Shown: in pieces, positions 8,568-17,586 of the stretch
Layout of the letters: each line of letters starts with the position of its first letter
Position numbering within the stretch: the stretch's first letter is position 1
Assembly: GCF_006376685.1 (NCBI RefSeq)
Contig: NZ_VEWL01000002.1
Span: forward strand, 62,001-126,000
Length of the DNA: 64,000 nucleotides
Source: Ochrobactrum teleogrylli
Lineage (GTDB): Bacteria; Pseudomonadota; Alphaproteobacteria; Rhizobiales; Rhizobiaceae
Direction: 5' to 3'
Program-made: the position numbers and the translations under genes
The notes under the pieces: model-generated
The model's database searches: none
What the model was told of the DNA's origin: nothing
The model's input: only the letters and a program-made list of their open reading frames with translations

Positions 8568-9623
8568 ATGCAGCGTGTTTTCGATGGGCATAACGATGTC
8601 CTTCTGAGGCTCTGGGAAAACTCCAGAAACGGCGACGATCCCATCCGGGAATTCATCGACGGAACGCAAACCGGCCATATTGATGCGCCGCGCTCCCGCA
8701 AAGGCGGTCTCGCTGGCGGCATTTGCGCCATCTATGTGCCGTCCGGCCACCATATCGAACTTGGCAAACCCGACGCCAATGGCCATTACGACACGCCGCT
8801 TTCTCCGCCGCTCAAGCGCACTCCTTCCCTCGACATCGCCATCGAAATCGCATCCATCGCACTCCGCCTTGAAGAAGCTGGCGCGTGGAAACTGTGCCGC
8901 AATGGCCGCGAGCTCGATGAAACGCTGAACAGCGACACCTTTGCCGCCGTTCTGCACATGGAAGGCTGCGAGGCGATTGACGCCGATCTTGCCGCGCTCG
9001 ATGTCTTCTACGCGCTTGGCCTGCGTTCGCTTGGCCCTGTGTGGAGCCGCAACAATATTTTCGGTCACGGCGTTCCCTTCTCTTACCCGATGAACCCGGA
9101 TACCGGTCCCGGTCTCACGGAAGCGGGCAAGCGTCTCGTCAAGGCGTGCAACCGCAAGGGTATTCTGATCGATCTCGCCCATATCACCGAGCAAGGCTTC
9201 TGGGATGTGGCTGAACTCAGCGACCAGCCGCTGATCGCCAGCCACTCCAATGCCCATGCCCTGACGCCCGTGGCCCGGAATCTGACGGACAAGCAGCTGG
9301 ATGCCATCCGCGAAAGCAAGGGGCTTGCGGGTCTCAACTACGCCACCACCATGCTGCGCGCCGATGGCAAGGAAGATGCCAACACGCCGATGTCCGATAT
9401 GGTTCGCCACATCGATTACATGGTTGACCGCATGGGGATCGACTGCGTGGCGCTCGGTTCCGATTATGACGGCGCGACCATCCCAGCCGAAATCTCCGAT
9501 GCCGCCGGGACCCAGAACCTCGTCACGGCCTTGCGAGAGGCCGGATATAACGATGAGGAACTGGCGAAGCTTTGCCGGGACAACTGGATCAGGGTTCTGA
9601 AACAGGCATGGCACGAAGCCTGA
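8568..9623 (+). CDS. membrane-dipeptidase family (M19) peptidase
   Basis: A 351-residue zinc dipeptidase-like protein with no signal peptide, so probably cytoplasmic. The N-terminal FDGHNDVLLR carries the first metal-binding HxD. Further metal-site residues are in HMEGCEAI (bridging Glu), LIDLAHI and IASHSNAHAL (His), and ALGSDYDGAT (Asp near the C-terminus). The family hydrolyses dipeptides, including some with D-residues. CCAGGAAGA precedes the ATG. It lies 55 bases upstream of a dpp-type binding-protein gene on the same strand, so imported dipeptides are the likely substrates. Confidence 0.92.
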   Translation: MQRVFDGHNDVLLRLWENSRNGDDPIREFIDGTQTGHIDAPRSRKGGLAGGICAIYVPSGHHIELGKPDANGHYDTPLSPPLKRTPSLDIAIEIASIALRLEEAGAWKLCRNGRELDETLNSDTFAAVLHMEGCEAIDADLAALDVFYALGLRSLGPVWSRNNIFGHGVPFSYPMNPDTGPGLTEAGKRLVKACNRKGILIDLAHITEQGFWDVAELSDQPLIASHSNAHALTPVARNLTDKQLDAIRESKGLAGLNYATTMLRADGKEDANTPMSDMVRHIDYMVDRMGIDCVALGSDYDGATIPAEISDAAGTQNLVTALREAGYNDEELAKLCRDNWIRVLKQAWHEA

Positions 9624-9678
9624 GATACAAATACAATTCAACAAAATCCCAACAAAAATACAGAAAGGGAACTCAATC

Positions 9679-11310
9679 ATGATGCATTTCGGACGTTTTC
9701 GCATCCTCGCCGCTGGTGCAGCGCTTGCTGCCGTTATGGCTGCCAATCCGGCCCTGTCGGCCACGCCAGCCGACACGCTCGTCCAGGCATGGGCGATCGA
9801 TGACACCATCACGCTCGACCCGGCAGAATCCTTCGAACTCAGCCCGGCTGAATTCATCGGTAATGCCTATGACATGCTCGTTCGCCTCGACATCAACGAC
9901 ACGTCGAAAGTCGTGCCGGGCGTGGCGGAAAGCTGGACCGTTTCCGACGACGGCCTGACCTACACGTTCAAGCTGAAAAAGGACATCAAGTTCGCTTCCG
10001 GCAACCCGATTACCTCTGCCGACGTGGCCTATTCCTTCGAACGCGCCGTGCGTCTGGACAAGAGCCCGGCCTTCATCCTGACCCAGTTCGGCCTGACCAA
10101 GGATAATGTCAACGAAAAGGCGAAAGCCGTAGACGACACGACTTTCGTCTTCACCGTGGACAAGCCATACGCACCAAGCTTCGTGCTGAACTGCCTGACC
10201 GCGACCGTCGCCGCAGTCGTCGACAAGAAGCTTCTCGAAGAGCATGCCGCAAAGGTCACACCGACCGACGACTACAAATACGACACCGACTATGCCAATG
10301 CATGGCTGAAGACCAAGTCGGCAGGCTCCGGTCCGTTCGCGATCCGCGAATGGCGCGCCAATGAAGTCGTCATTCTGGAACGCAACGACAATTATTACGG
10401 TGAAAAGGCCAAGCTGAAGCGCGTTTTCTATCGTCACGTCAAGGAAAGCGCGACACAGCGCCTGATGCTTGAATCCGGTGACGTCGATGTGGCGCGTAAT
10501 CTGGAACCCGGCGACTACGAAGCCGTTCAGAAAAACGACAAGCTGACGACGACCAGCGCCGCGAAGGGTACGGTCTACTATATCAGCCTCAACCAGAAGA
10601 ACGAGAACCTGGCCAAGCCGGAAGTTCGCGAAGCGTTCAAATATCTGGTCGATTATGATGCAATCGGTTCGACCCTCATCAAAGGCATTGGCGAAATCCG
10701 CCAGACCTATCAGGCTAAGGGCGTTCTGGGCGCGCTCGATGCTGCACGCTACAAATACGACGTTGCAAAGGCGAAGGAACTTCTCGCCAAGGCAGGTCTG
10801 AAGGACGGTCTTTCCGTGACCTTCGACGTGCGCAACACGCAGCCGGTGACCGGCATTGCCGAATCCTTCCAGCAGAGCGCTGCTCAGGCTGGCGTGAAGA
10901 TCGAAATCATCCCGGGCGATGGCAAGCAGACCCTGACCAAATATCGTGCGCGTAACCACGACATGTATATCGGCCAGTGGGGCATGGACTATTGGGATCC
11001 GAATTCCAATGCCGAAGCTTTCACCAGCAATCCGGATAACAAGGACGATGCCGCCAACAAGACGCTGGCATGGCGCAACGCCTGGGACATTCCCGAGCTG
11101 ACCAAGCAGACGCAGTCTGCTCTTCTGGAACGCGACAACGAAAAGCGCGCCGAGATCTACAAGAAGCTTCAGCAGGAAGCGCTCGACCAGAGCCCGTTCG
11201 TGATGGTTTTCCAGCAGATCGAGACGGCCGGTATCGCCGGCAATGTGAAGGGTTACAAGCTCGGCCCGACATTCGACTCCAACTTCCTTGCTCCGATCAG
11301 CAAGGAATAG
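9679..11310 (+). CDS. dppA: peptide ABC transporter, periplasmic substrate-binding protein
   Basis: A 543-residue family 5 (SBP_bac_5) binding protein. The signal peptide ends LSATPADTL, with likely cleavage near residue 29. IDDTITLDPAESFELSPAE, YDMLVRLD and WTVSDDGLTYTFKLKKDIKF are typical of the dipeptide/oligopeptide group, as is the C-terminal region MYIGQWGMDYWDPNSNAEAF. The gene heads a five-gene ABC cassette and follows an M19 dipeptidase. Specificity cannot be read from sequence: dipeptides are favoured by context, but family 5 proteins also bind nickel, haem or opines. Confidence 0.92.
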   Translation: MMHFGRFRILAAGAALAAVMAANPALSATPADTLVQAWAIDDTITLDPAESFELSPAEFIGNAYDMLVRLDINDTSKVVPGVAESWTVSDDGLTYTFKLKKDIKFASGNPITSADVAYSFERAVRLDKSPAFILTQFGLTKDNVNEKAKAVDDTTFVFTVDKPYAPSFVLNCLTATVAAVVDKKLLEEHAAKVTPTDDYKYDTDYANAWLKTKSAGSGPFAIREWRANEVVILERNDNYYGEKAKLKRVFYRHVKESATQRLMLESGDVDVARNLEPGDYEAVQKNDKLTTTSAAKGTVYYISLNQKNENLAKPEVREAFKYLVDYDAIGSTLIKGIGEIRQTYQAKGVLGALDAARYKYDVAKAKELLAKAGLKDGLSVTFDVRNTQPVTGIAESFQQSAAQAGVKIEIIPGDGKQTLTKYRARNHDMYIGQWGMDYWDPNSNAEAFTSNPDNKDDAANKTLAWRNAWDIPELTKQTQSALLERDNEKRAEIYKKLQQEALDQSPFVMVFQQIETAGIAGNVKGYKLGPTFDSNFLAPISKE

Positions 11311-11361
11311 TCGGCCAAGCCTTGGCGCATGAATGTGCTAAGCGGCTTTAAAACAACGAGA

Positions 11362-11411
11362 TGGAGCGGTTTTCTGAATCAAAAAGGAAAGCCGCTCCAG
11401 AGCTTTTTTCA
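11362..11411 (+). terminator. hairpin and T-run between the binding-protein and permease genes
   Basis: TGGAGCGGTTTTC (11362-11374) pairs with GAAAGCCGCTCCA (11387-11399), with one G-T pair and a 12-base loop, followed by GAGCTTTTTTC. It sits inside the operon. Partial termination or 3'-end protection here would raise expression of the binding protein above the permeases, as in many binding-protein operons. Confidence 0.6.
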
Positions 11412-11480
11412 AGCAAAGATGATCGAGCGTCAGACCGGACCCTGTTCTGAACGCACTCATCATCGGAAGCGGTCAAAACA

Positions 11481-12548
11481 TTGAGTAACACTGAAACCAC
11501 CAAAAAGGTTAGGCGAGCGCCGCGGCGTTCATCGGCCCTTGCCGCGTCGATAGCCAGTTTTCTGGTCATCGTCGTCACGACCTATCTGGGCCTTTTGGCC
11601 GTAACATTCTTCATCGGTCGCGTCGTGCCGATTGACCCTGTCCTGGCCATCGTCGGCGACCGCGCGCCTGCGCATGTCGTCGCCCGCGTGCGCGAGGAAA
11701 TGGGCTTCAACTTGCCCTATTACCAGCAGTTCTTTCTTTACGTGAAAGGCGTGCTGCAAGGCGATTTCGGCACTTCGGTGCTCACGACCAATCCGGTCAT
11801 GACCGACATTCGCCGCGTATTCCCGGCCACGATGGAACTGGCCACACTCGGCACGATCATCGGCGCCGTGTTCGGCATTCCGCTCGGCGTGCTCGCAGCC
11901 GTCAAACGCGGCAGCATCATCGACCAGATCGTGCGCGTTATCGGCCTTGTCGGTTACTCCGTGCCGATCTTCTGGCTCGGCATGCTTGCGCTGCTGATCT
12001 TCTATGCCCGTCTCGGCTGGACCTCCGGTCCCGGACGTATCGACATTACATTCGAATACACGTTCACTCCGATCACCGGCTTCTACCTGATCGACGCGAT
12101 CCTCCAGCGTGACTGGCCAGCCCTCAAGGATATTGTCTCCCACCTTATCCTGCCATCGGCACTGCTTGGCTATTTCTCGCTCGCCTATATCAGCCGTATG
12201 ACCCGTTCCTTCATGCTCAACGAGCTTGATCAGGAATATATCGTCGCGGCGCGCGCCAAGGGCATTTCGGAAACCCGCATCATCTGGGGCCACGCGTTGC
12301 GCAACGCCGCCGTGCCGCTGGTGACCGTGATTGCGCTTTCCTATGCTGGGCTTCTGGAAGGTTCGGTTCTGACCGAAACCATCTTCTCCTGGCCGGGCCT
12401 TGGTCTCTACATCACCAATTCGCTACAAAACGCTGATATGAATGCCGTTCTCGGTGGCACCATTGTTATCGGGTCGGTCTTTATCGCGCTCAACCTCGTG
12501 TCCGATCTTCTCTATCGGCTTCTCGATCCAAGGACGCGCGCACGATGA
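11481..12548 (+). CDS. dppB: peptide ABC transporter, permease (DppB-like)
   Basis: A 355-residue inner-membrane permease with about six helices and the BPD_transp_1 EAA loop (YIVAARAKGISETRIIWGHA, about 251-270). The N-terminal region IDPVLAIVGDRAP resembles the DppB/OppB/GsiC subgroup. It starts with TTG at 11481, preceded by GGAAGCGG; no better in-frame ATG exists nearby. It overlaps dppC by 4 bases (ATGA). Confidence 0.9.
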   Translation: MSNTETTKKVRRAPRRSSALAASIASFLVIVVTTYLGLLAVTFFIGRVVPIDPVLAIVGDRAPAHVVARVREEMGFNLPYYQQFFLYVKGVLQGDFGTSVLTTNPVMTDIRRVFPATMELATLGTIIGAVFGIPLGVLAAVKRGSIIDQIVRVIGLVGYSVPIFWLGMLALLIFYARLGWTSGPGRIDITFEYTFTPITGFYLIDAILQRDWPALKDIVSHLILPSALLGYFSLAYISRMTRSFMLNELDQEYIVAARAKGISETRIIWGHALRNAAVPLVTVIALSYAGLLEGSVLTETIFSWPGLGLYITNSLQNADMNAVLGGTIVIGSVFIALNLVSDLLYRLLDPRTRAR

Positions 12549-13477
12549 GCCAAATGACAGATACATCCAACCTCTCATGGCGTGAATGGCTGCTTACCGA
12601 GCGGCCCCAGTCACGCGCGCAGGCCCGCCTCGGTCGCGCCTATATGGTCTGGCGGCGGTTCACCGCCAACAAGCTGGCCGTTCTCGGCCTCCTAATCATC
12701 ATCGGCCTGCTGGTCGTTGCAGCGCTCGCCGATGTGCTGGCGCCGCATTCGCCGGTTGTCGGCGATCTGGCCAATGCCCGCCTGCTGCCGCCGGGAAGCC
12801 CCGGCTATCTGCTCGGCACCGACGATCAGGGTCGCGATATTCTTTCGCGTCTCATTCACGGTTCCCGCCTGACGCTCTATGTCGTACTGCTGGTTGCGAT
12901 CATTGCGGCCCCAATCGGCCTGCTGGTCGGCACAGTGGCCGGTTATGCGGGCGGCTGGGTCGATGCGGTTTTGATGCGCATTACCGACATCTTCCTCGCC
13001 TTCCCGAAACTCATTCTGGCGCTTGCCTTCGTGGCGGCTCTGGGACCGGGCATCGAAAACGCCATCATCGCCATCGCGATCACCTCATGGCCGCCTTATG
13101 CGCGCATTGCTCGCGCAGAAACGCTGACCGTGCGCAACTCCGACTACATCTCCGCTGTCCGCCTGATGGGTGCTTCGCCGATCCGCATTGTCGTGCGCCA
13201 CATCATGCCGCTCTGCACCTCGTCGCTGATTGTCCGCGTGACGCTAGACATGGCGGGCATCATTCTGACGGCAGCGGGTCTCGGCTTTCTCGGCCTCGGC
13301 GCACAGCCGCCACTGCCGGAATGGGGCGCGATGATCGCATCGGGTCGCCGTTTCATCCTCGACCAATGGTGGGTTGCCGCCATGCCCGGCATTGCGATCC
13401 TGATCGTCAGCCTCGGCTTCAACCTGCTGGGCGATGGTCTGCGCGATGCGCTTGATCCGCGGGGTAACAACCAATGA
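12545..13477 (+). CDS. dppC: peptide ABC transporter, permease (DppC-like)
   Basis: A 310-residue partner permease. It has the OppC-type N-terminal segment (RRFTANKLAVLGLLIIIGLL), the motif LLGTDDQGRDILSRLIHGSR (about 94-113) diagnostic of OppC/DppC, and an EAA loop around DYISAVRLMGASPIRIVVRH. The C-terminus contains FNLLGDGLRDALDPR, another family hallmark. It overlaps both neighbours by ATGA junctions, so translation is probably coupled. Confidence 0.92.
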   Translation: MSQMTDTSNLSWREWLLTERPQSRAQARLGRAYMVWRRFTANKLAVLGLLIIIGLLVVAALADVLAPHSPVVGDLANARLLPPGSPGYLLGTDDQGRDILSRLIHGSRLTLYVVLLVAIIAAPIGLLVGTVAGYAGGWVDAVLMRITDIFLAFPKLILALAFVAALGPGIENAIIAIAITSWPPYARIARAETLTVRNSDYISAVRLMGASPIRIVVRHIMPLCTSSLIVRVTLDMAGIILTAAGLGFLGLGAQPPLPEWGAMIASGRRFILDQWWVAAMPGIAILIVSLGFNLLGDGLRDALDPRGNNQ

Positions 13478-14307
13478 AGCCGCTTCTGACAGTAGAAGAC
13501 CTGCGCGTCACCTTCCCGACGCGCACGGGGGCCATCGAGGCTGTCCGTGGTGTCAGCTTTGAGCTGGGCCGCGAACGCCTCGGCATCGTTGGCGAATCCG
13601 GTTCAGGCAAGTCCCAGACCGGGCGCGCCATCATGGGTCTGACGCCACTCCACGCGCAGATCACGGCCAAGACGCTTAATTTCGACGGCATCGATCTCCT
13701 CAACATTTCGGCCCGTGAACGCCGCTCCTTACGCGGCGGGCGTATCGCCATGGTGTTGCAGGACCCGAAATATTCGCTCAATCCTGTGATGACCATCGGC
13801 AAGCAGATTGCCGAAACGCTTAAAGCCCACGGCAAATACAGCAGCGGAGAAATTCGCACGCGCTCGATGGCCATGCTGGAAGCGGTGCAGATTCGCGATC
13901 CTGAACGCGTCATGAAACTCTATCCGCACGAGGTTTCGGGCGGCATGGGTCAGCGCGTGATGATCGCCATGATGCTGGTGGCCGAACCGGAACTGCTGAT
14001 TGCCGACGAACCGACTTCGGCGCTCGACGTGACGGTACAGCTCGAAGTGCTCGGCATTCTCGACAAGCTGGTGGCCGAACGTGGCATGGGGCTGATCTTC
14101 GTCAGCCATGACCTGCGCCTTGTTTCGTCCTTCTGCGACCGCGTCATCGTGATGTATGCGGGCCGTATCGTCGAAGAGATCGCGGCCAAGGATCTTGCCA
14201 ACGCGAAACATCCCTATACGCAAGGATTGCTGAACTGCATGCCGAAAATCGGAGCCGACCGCCATCCTCTGCCCACCTTGCAGCGTGAGGAGGCCTGGAA
14301 GCTATGA
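13474..14307 (+). CDS. dppD: peptide ABC transporter, ATP-binding protein (DppD-like)
   Basis: A 277-residue ABC ATPase with Walker A GESGSGKSQ (about 38-46), Q-loop AMVLQDPKYSLNP, signature VSGGMGQRV, Walker B LLIADEPTSALD and the H-loop FVSHDL. The C-terminus is shorter than in typical DppD (about 320-330 residues). It keeps HPYTQGLLNCMP, but little of the usual oligopeptide/cysteine tail follows, so an iron-sulfur-type C-terminal motif is absent. ATGA overlaps join it to dppC and dppF. Confidence 0.92.
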   Translation: MKPLLTVEDLRVTFPTRTGAIEAVRGVSFELGRERLGIVGESGSGKSQTGRAIMGLTPLHAQITAKTLNFDGIDLLNISARERRSLRGGRIAMVLQDPKYSLNPVMTIGKQIAETLKAHGKYSSGEIRTRSMAMLEAVQIRDPERVMKLYPHEVSGGMGQRVMIAMMLVAEPELLIADEPTSALDVTVQLEVLGILDKLVAERGMGLIFVSHDLRLVSSFCDRVIVMYAGRIVEEIAAKDLANAKHPYTQGLLNCMPKIGADRHPLPTLQREEAWKL

Positions 14308-15053
14308 GTACGGCACCAGCACTGAGCGTCGACAATATTGACGTCTATTTCGACCATTTCCATGCGTTGAAGTCGGTCAGCGTCCATGTGGCGCAGGGCG
14401 AATCCTATGGTCTCGTCGGCGAATCCGGTTCGGGCAAGTCCACACTTCTGCGCGCAGTCGCGGGACTTGCGCCGATTGACGATGGCGAAATCCGTATCGA
14501 CGGCGTACCTCTCAAGACACCACGCGACAAGGCCTTCTATCGCAAGGTGCAGATGGTGTTTCAGGACCCTTATGGCTCCCTGCACCCGCGCCAGACGGTG
14601 GACCGGCTTTTGCTGGAACCGCTCGCCATTCATGGTGTCGGCGATGCCGAACAGCGCATCGTGCGCGCATTGGATGAAGTGGGGCTCGGCTCGGGCTTCC
14701 GCTTCCGCTATCCGCACCAGCTTTCGGGCGGTCAGCGCCAGCGCATCGCCATTGCCCGCGCATTGATCGTGGAACCGAGCATTCTGCTGCTCGACGAACC
14801 GACTTCGGCGCTCGACGCATCAGTACAGGCGGAAGTGCTGAACCTGCTGGAACAGGTTCGCCGTGACCGCAACCTCACCTTCATCATGGTGAGCCACGAT
14901 CTCGGCGTTGTCACCCATATGTGCGACCGCCTTGCAGTGATGCGCAATGGTGAAGTGGTCGAACAATTACAGGCTGGCGATCTAGTCACCGGCAATATTC
15001 ACGCCGACTATACCAAGAACCTGATGCGCGCGAGCGAAGGTTTCCGGCGCTGA
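14304..15053 (+). CDS. dppF: peptide ABC transporter, ATP-binding protein (DppF-like)
   Basis: A 249-residue ABC ATPase with Walker A GESGSGKSTLLRAVAGL, Q-loop MVFQDPYGSLHPRQTV (the LHPR form is typical of DppF/OppF), signature LSGGQRQRIAIARAL, Walker B ILLLDEPTSALD and the H-loop MVSHDLGVV. It lacks the longer C-terminal tail of E. coli DppF. Last gene of the cassette; a strong terminator follows 20 bases after the stop. Confidence 0.92.
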   Translation: MSTAPALSVDNIDVYFDHFHALKSVSVHVAQGESYGLVGESGSGKSTLLRAVAGLAPIDDGEIRIDGVPLKTPRDKAFYRKVQMVFQDPYGSLHPRQTVDRLLLEPLAIHGVGDAEQRIVRALDEVGLGSGFRFRYPHQLSGGQRQRIAIARALIVEPSILLLDEPTSALDASVQAEVLNLLEQVRRDRNLTFIMVSHDLGVVTHMCDRLAVMRNGEVVEQLQAGDLVTGNIHADYTKNLMRASEGFRR

Positions 15054-15073
15054 AACCAGTCGCATGACACAAC

Positions 15074-15102
15074 AAAAAGGGGACCTTTCGGTCCCCTTTT
15101 TT
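15074..15102. terminator. bidirectional terminator between dppF and the siderophore-interacting protein gene
   Basis: AAAAAGGGGACC and GGTCCCCTTTTT form a near-perfect hairpin with a TTTCG-type loop. It has T-runs on both strands and separates two convergent genes. Confidence 0.85.
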
Positions 15103-16201
15103 ATTCCTCAGAAGCTTTGCGGGCATTGTCCCCGTCCTGGCCGCGCCGCCAATAGGCGACAATCAGCTGGCGATTCTTCGGAACGTTACGCTCCTTGCGC
15201 ATATAGCTGCGAATATTACGGAAGGCATTGAACTCGCAACCCGCCCAGACATAAATGTCTTCCTCGCCTTCCGGCAGTTCGACCGCACGCACCGCATCCT
15301 GCAACAGCGTGGTGGTGCCAGCTTCGGCGCCCTTGCGGTTCAGCCATTGCACATCGACATTCGCACGCGAGACAAGCTTCTGTTCCTCGGCCTGATCGCC
15401 GATTTCAATGCGCACAACGGCCTTTGCATCTTCAGGCAGTCGTTCGAGAATGCGCCCGATGGCGGGCAGCGCGGTTTCGTCGCCTGCGAGCAGATACCAT
15501 TTGGCATCGCCTGCATCGCCACCGCCCGGACCAGTCATGCCGACAATATCGCCCGGCTTGGCGTTAAGCGCCCAACCCGAACCCGGAGCGTCGCAATCAT
15601 CACCATGCACAACCATGTCGATATCGACCCAGCCCGCTTCAGGATCGATATTGCGGATGGTATAGACACGGGTTGCAAGCTTGGCATCGCCTTCCGGCCA
15701 TGCCGGACGCCCGTCCTCACCCGTCACCGGCCATTGTGGCTTTGCCAGCCCCTTTGGCGGGAACAGAAGGCGGATATGCAGCCCGGTATGCGAAAACCGC
15801 TGGAGGTTGTCGCCTTTCAGGCGCACGCGACGCATATGCGGCGTGACATTGGACACCGCCACCACCTGCATTTCGCGGAAGTAAGGCAGCGGCAGTCCCG
15901 CCGCGCCATCGCCCTGCCAGATGATTTTCGGCGTGGGGCTGCCCTTCTCCAGAAATTCCAGCACATGCTCGGCGATTGAATATTTCATATAGGCAAGGCC
16001 GGTCTCATCATCGCTTTTGACATCGACGCTGACCGTCTCGTTATCCCATTGAACATCGGCCTGACCGAAGCTCAAAACGAGTTTCGCATGCGTCTCGTCA
16101 CGCTGCACATCAGCATGTTCGACGAAATGATCGAGCAGTTGATTGACGATGTGACCAGCATTGGTCAGCGTAAAGCGGGTATTGGCGTTGAGTTCGGACA
16201 C
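15101..16201 (-). CDS. DUF2218 and siderophore-interacting flavoprotein (ferric-siderophore reductase) fusion
   Basis: A 366-residue two-part protein. Residues 1-95 resemble the DUF2218 protein at 4439-4729 (NAGHIVNQLLDHFVEHADVQ ... IIWQ). Residues about 105-235 are the FAD-binding domain of siderophore-interacting proteins, with VSNVTPHMRRVRLKGDNL and ATRVYTIRNID. Residues about 240-355 are the NAD(P)H-binding C-terminal domain, with YLLAGDETALPAIGRILE and VWAGCEFNAFRNIRSYMRKE. The family releases iron from siderophores by reduction in the cytoplasm. No siderophore receptor or ABC importer lies adjacent. Confidence 0.9.
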   Translation of the reverse strand: MSELNANTRFTLTNAGHIVNQLLDHFVEHADVQRDETHAKLVLSFGQADVQWDNETVSVDVKSDDETGLAYMKYSIAEHVLEFLEKGSPTPKIIWQGDGAAGLPLPYFREMQVVAVSNVTPHMRRVRLKGDNLQRFSHTGLHIRLLFPPKGLAKPQWPVTGEDGRPAWPEGDAKLATRVYTIRNIDPEAGWVDIDMVVHGDDCDAPGSGWALNAKPGDIVGMTGPGGGDAGDAKWYLLAGDETALPAIGRILERLPEDAKAVVRIEIGDQAEEQKLVSRANVDVQWLNRKGAEAGTTTLLQDAVRAVELPEGEEDIYVWAGCEFNAFRNIRSYMRKERNVPKNRQLIVAYWRRGQDGDNARKASEE

Positions 16202-16268
16202 GACCCATCCTCCATCGGATGAAATGATGCGCCAGCCTTACCCGAATATAAGATGACAATTCAAGTCA

Positions 16269-17480
16269 TCATTTGTCTTTGATCGCGCAATATAGCGTGA
16301 CAGGCAGTGCCTGCCGCCATACATCGAACGAGCCAAGCGCACCGGCTTGTGCCACGGAAAGCCGCACGAGTTCTCCGCCAAAGCGCTGCCGCCAGCCGAA
16401 AAGCTGCATTTCACTTTGCAAGGTCACGGCATTGGCAACCAGCCGTCCGCCGGGTTGCAGTGCATCCCAACAGGCTTGCAACACGCCTTCATCCGTCACG
16501 CCGCCACCGATGAAAATCGCGTCAGGCTTTTCCAGTCCTGCGAGAGCGCCCGGCGCTTCACCGGAAACGATCTGCAAACCGGGTACGCCCAGCGCATCGC
16601 GATTGCGGGCGATCATGCCTTGCCGCCCTTCATGCGCCTCGATGGCGATGGCACGACAGGAAGCATGGGTGCGCATCCACTCGATACCGATGGAGCCGCA
16701 CCCCGCGCCGACATCCCATAGAATTTCGCCAGGCAGCGGCGCCAGCCGCGACAGTGTCACGGCGCGAATATCGCGCTTCGTTAGTTGACCATCATTTTCG
16801 AAGGCTTCATCAGGCAGGCCGATCACACTGGGAAGAATTTTCGCATCCGGCTCTGCAATGCATTCCACAGCGACGACATTCAGATCGGCACCGGCGGGAA
16901 CTGTCCATGCACCTGCAATACCGCGCTTATGCGTTTCTTTGGGGCCACCCAGATGTTCCAGCACATCGATGCGGCTTGGTCCAAAACCGCGTGCGGCCAG
17001 CATTCGGGCGATTTTTTCAGGTGTGGAACCGTCATTGCTGAGGATCAGCAATTTGATGCCGGGCAGAATATGCTTCGCCAGCACGTCCAGCGGACGCCCG
17101 TGCACGCTGAGGCAACACACGTCCTGCAGCGACCAGCCCATACGCGCCGCAGCCAGCGAAAACGACGACGGATAAGGCAAGACCAGCATTTCATCCGGAG
17201 AAAAATGCCGGGTTAGCGAAGCGCCCATGCCGTAATGCATCGGATCGCCGCTGGCCAGAACCACGACTGACGTCCCGCGCTCGGCTGAAATCATCGGAAA
17301 AGCATCCTCGAAGGGCGAAGGCCATGCAATCTGCCGGGCACCGGGTGTTTCACCGATGAGCCCCAAATGCCGCTTGCCACCAAAAATCACATCAGCCGAA
17401 GCAAGGGCCTGCCGCGCAGTCTCGCCAAGCCCATTCAAACCGTCTTCGCCGATGCCGATGACCGTCAGCCAGCAAGCCAT
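16269..17480 (-). CDS. cobL: precorrin-6Y C5,15-methyltransferase (decarboxylating)
   Basis: A 403-residue CbiE-CbiT fusion. The ATG read from 17480 ([20 protein letters not shown]) is preceded by CGGAGC and begins exactly at the CbiE domain; a longer open frame upstream is not coding. Residues about 1-200 are the CbiE tetrapyrrole methylase, with [11 protein letters not shown] and [14 protein letters not shown]. Residues about 215-400 are CbiT, with [20 protein letters not shown] and the SAM site [19 protein letters not shown]. It methylates C5 and C15 and decarboxylates the C12 acetate. Divergent from cobG across a 106-base gap with no visible riboswitch. Confidence 0.96.
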   Translation of the reverse strand: MACWLTVIGIGEDGLNGLGETARQALASADVIFGGKRHLGLIGETPGARQIAWPSPFEDAFPMISAERGTSVVVLASGDPMHYGMGASLTRHFSPDEMLVLPYPSSFSLAAARMGWSLQDVCCLSVHGRPLDVLAKHILPGIKLLILSNDGSTPEKIARMLAARGFGPSRIDVLEHLGGPKETHKRGIAGAWTVPAGADLNVVAVECIAEPDAKILPSVIGLPDEAFENDGQLTKRDIRAVTLSRLAPLPGEILWDVGAGCGSIGIEWMRTHASCRAIAIEAHEGRQGMIARNRDALGVPGLQIVSGEAPGALAGLEKPDAIFIGGGVTDEGVLQACWDALQPGGRLVANAVTLQSEMQLFGWRQRFGGELVRLSVAQAGALGSFDVWRQALPVTLYCAIKDK

Positions 17481-17586
17481 GCTCTTTGCTCCGTTTTCTT
17501 CGTTCGTAGGGTGCGACGGTGACAAGCGCAAGTCCCAAAGGCGGTTCCTACTTTCCGGCCCGGCACGGGCGGCGTATAAGGCAATC

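Noticed and set aside
8547-9857. A 436-codon minus-strand open frame opposite the dipeptidase
   Set aside because: The dipeptidase has a good ribosome-binding site and metal-site motifs; the antisense frame has none.
9673-10959. A 428-codon minus-strand open frame opposite the peptide-binding protein
   Set aside because: Antisense shadow of a clear family 5 binding protein.
17481-17586. Possible cobalamin riboswitch between divergent cobL and cobG
   Set aside because: The gap is only 106 bases and contains no B12 box on either strand.
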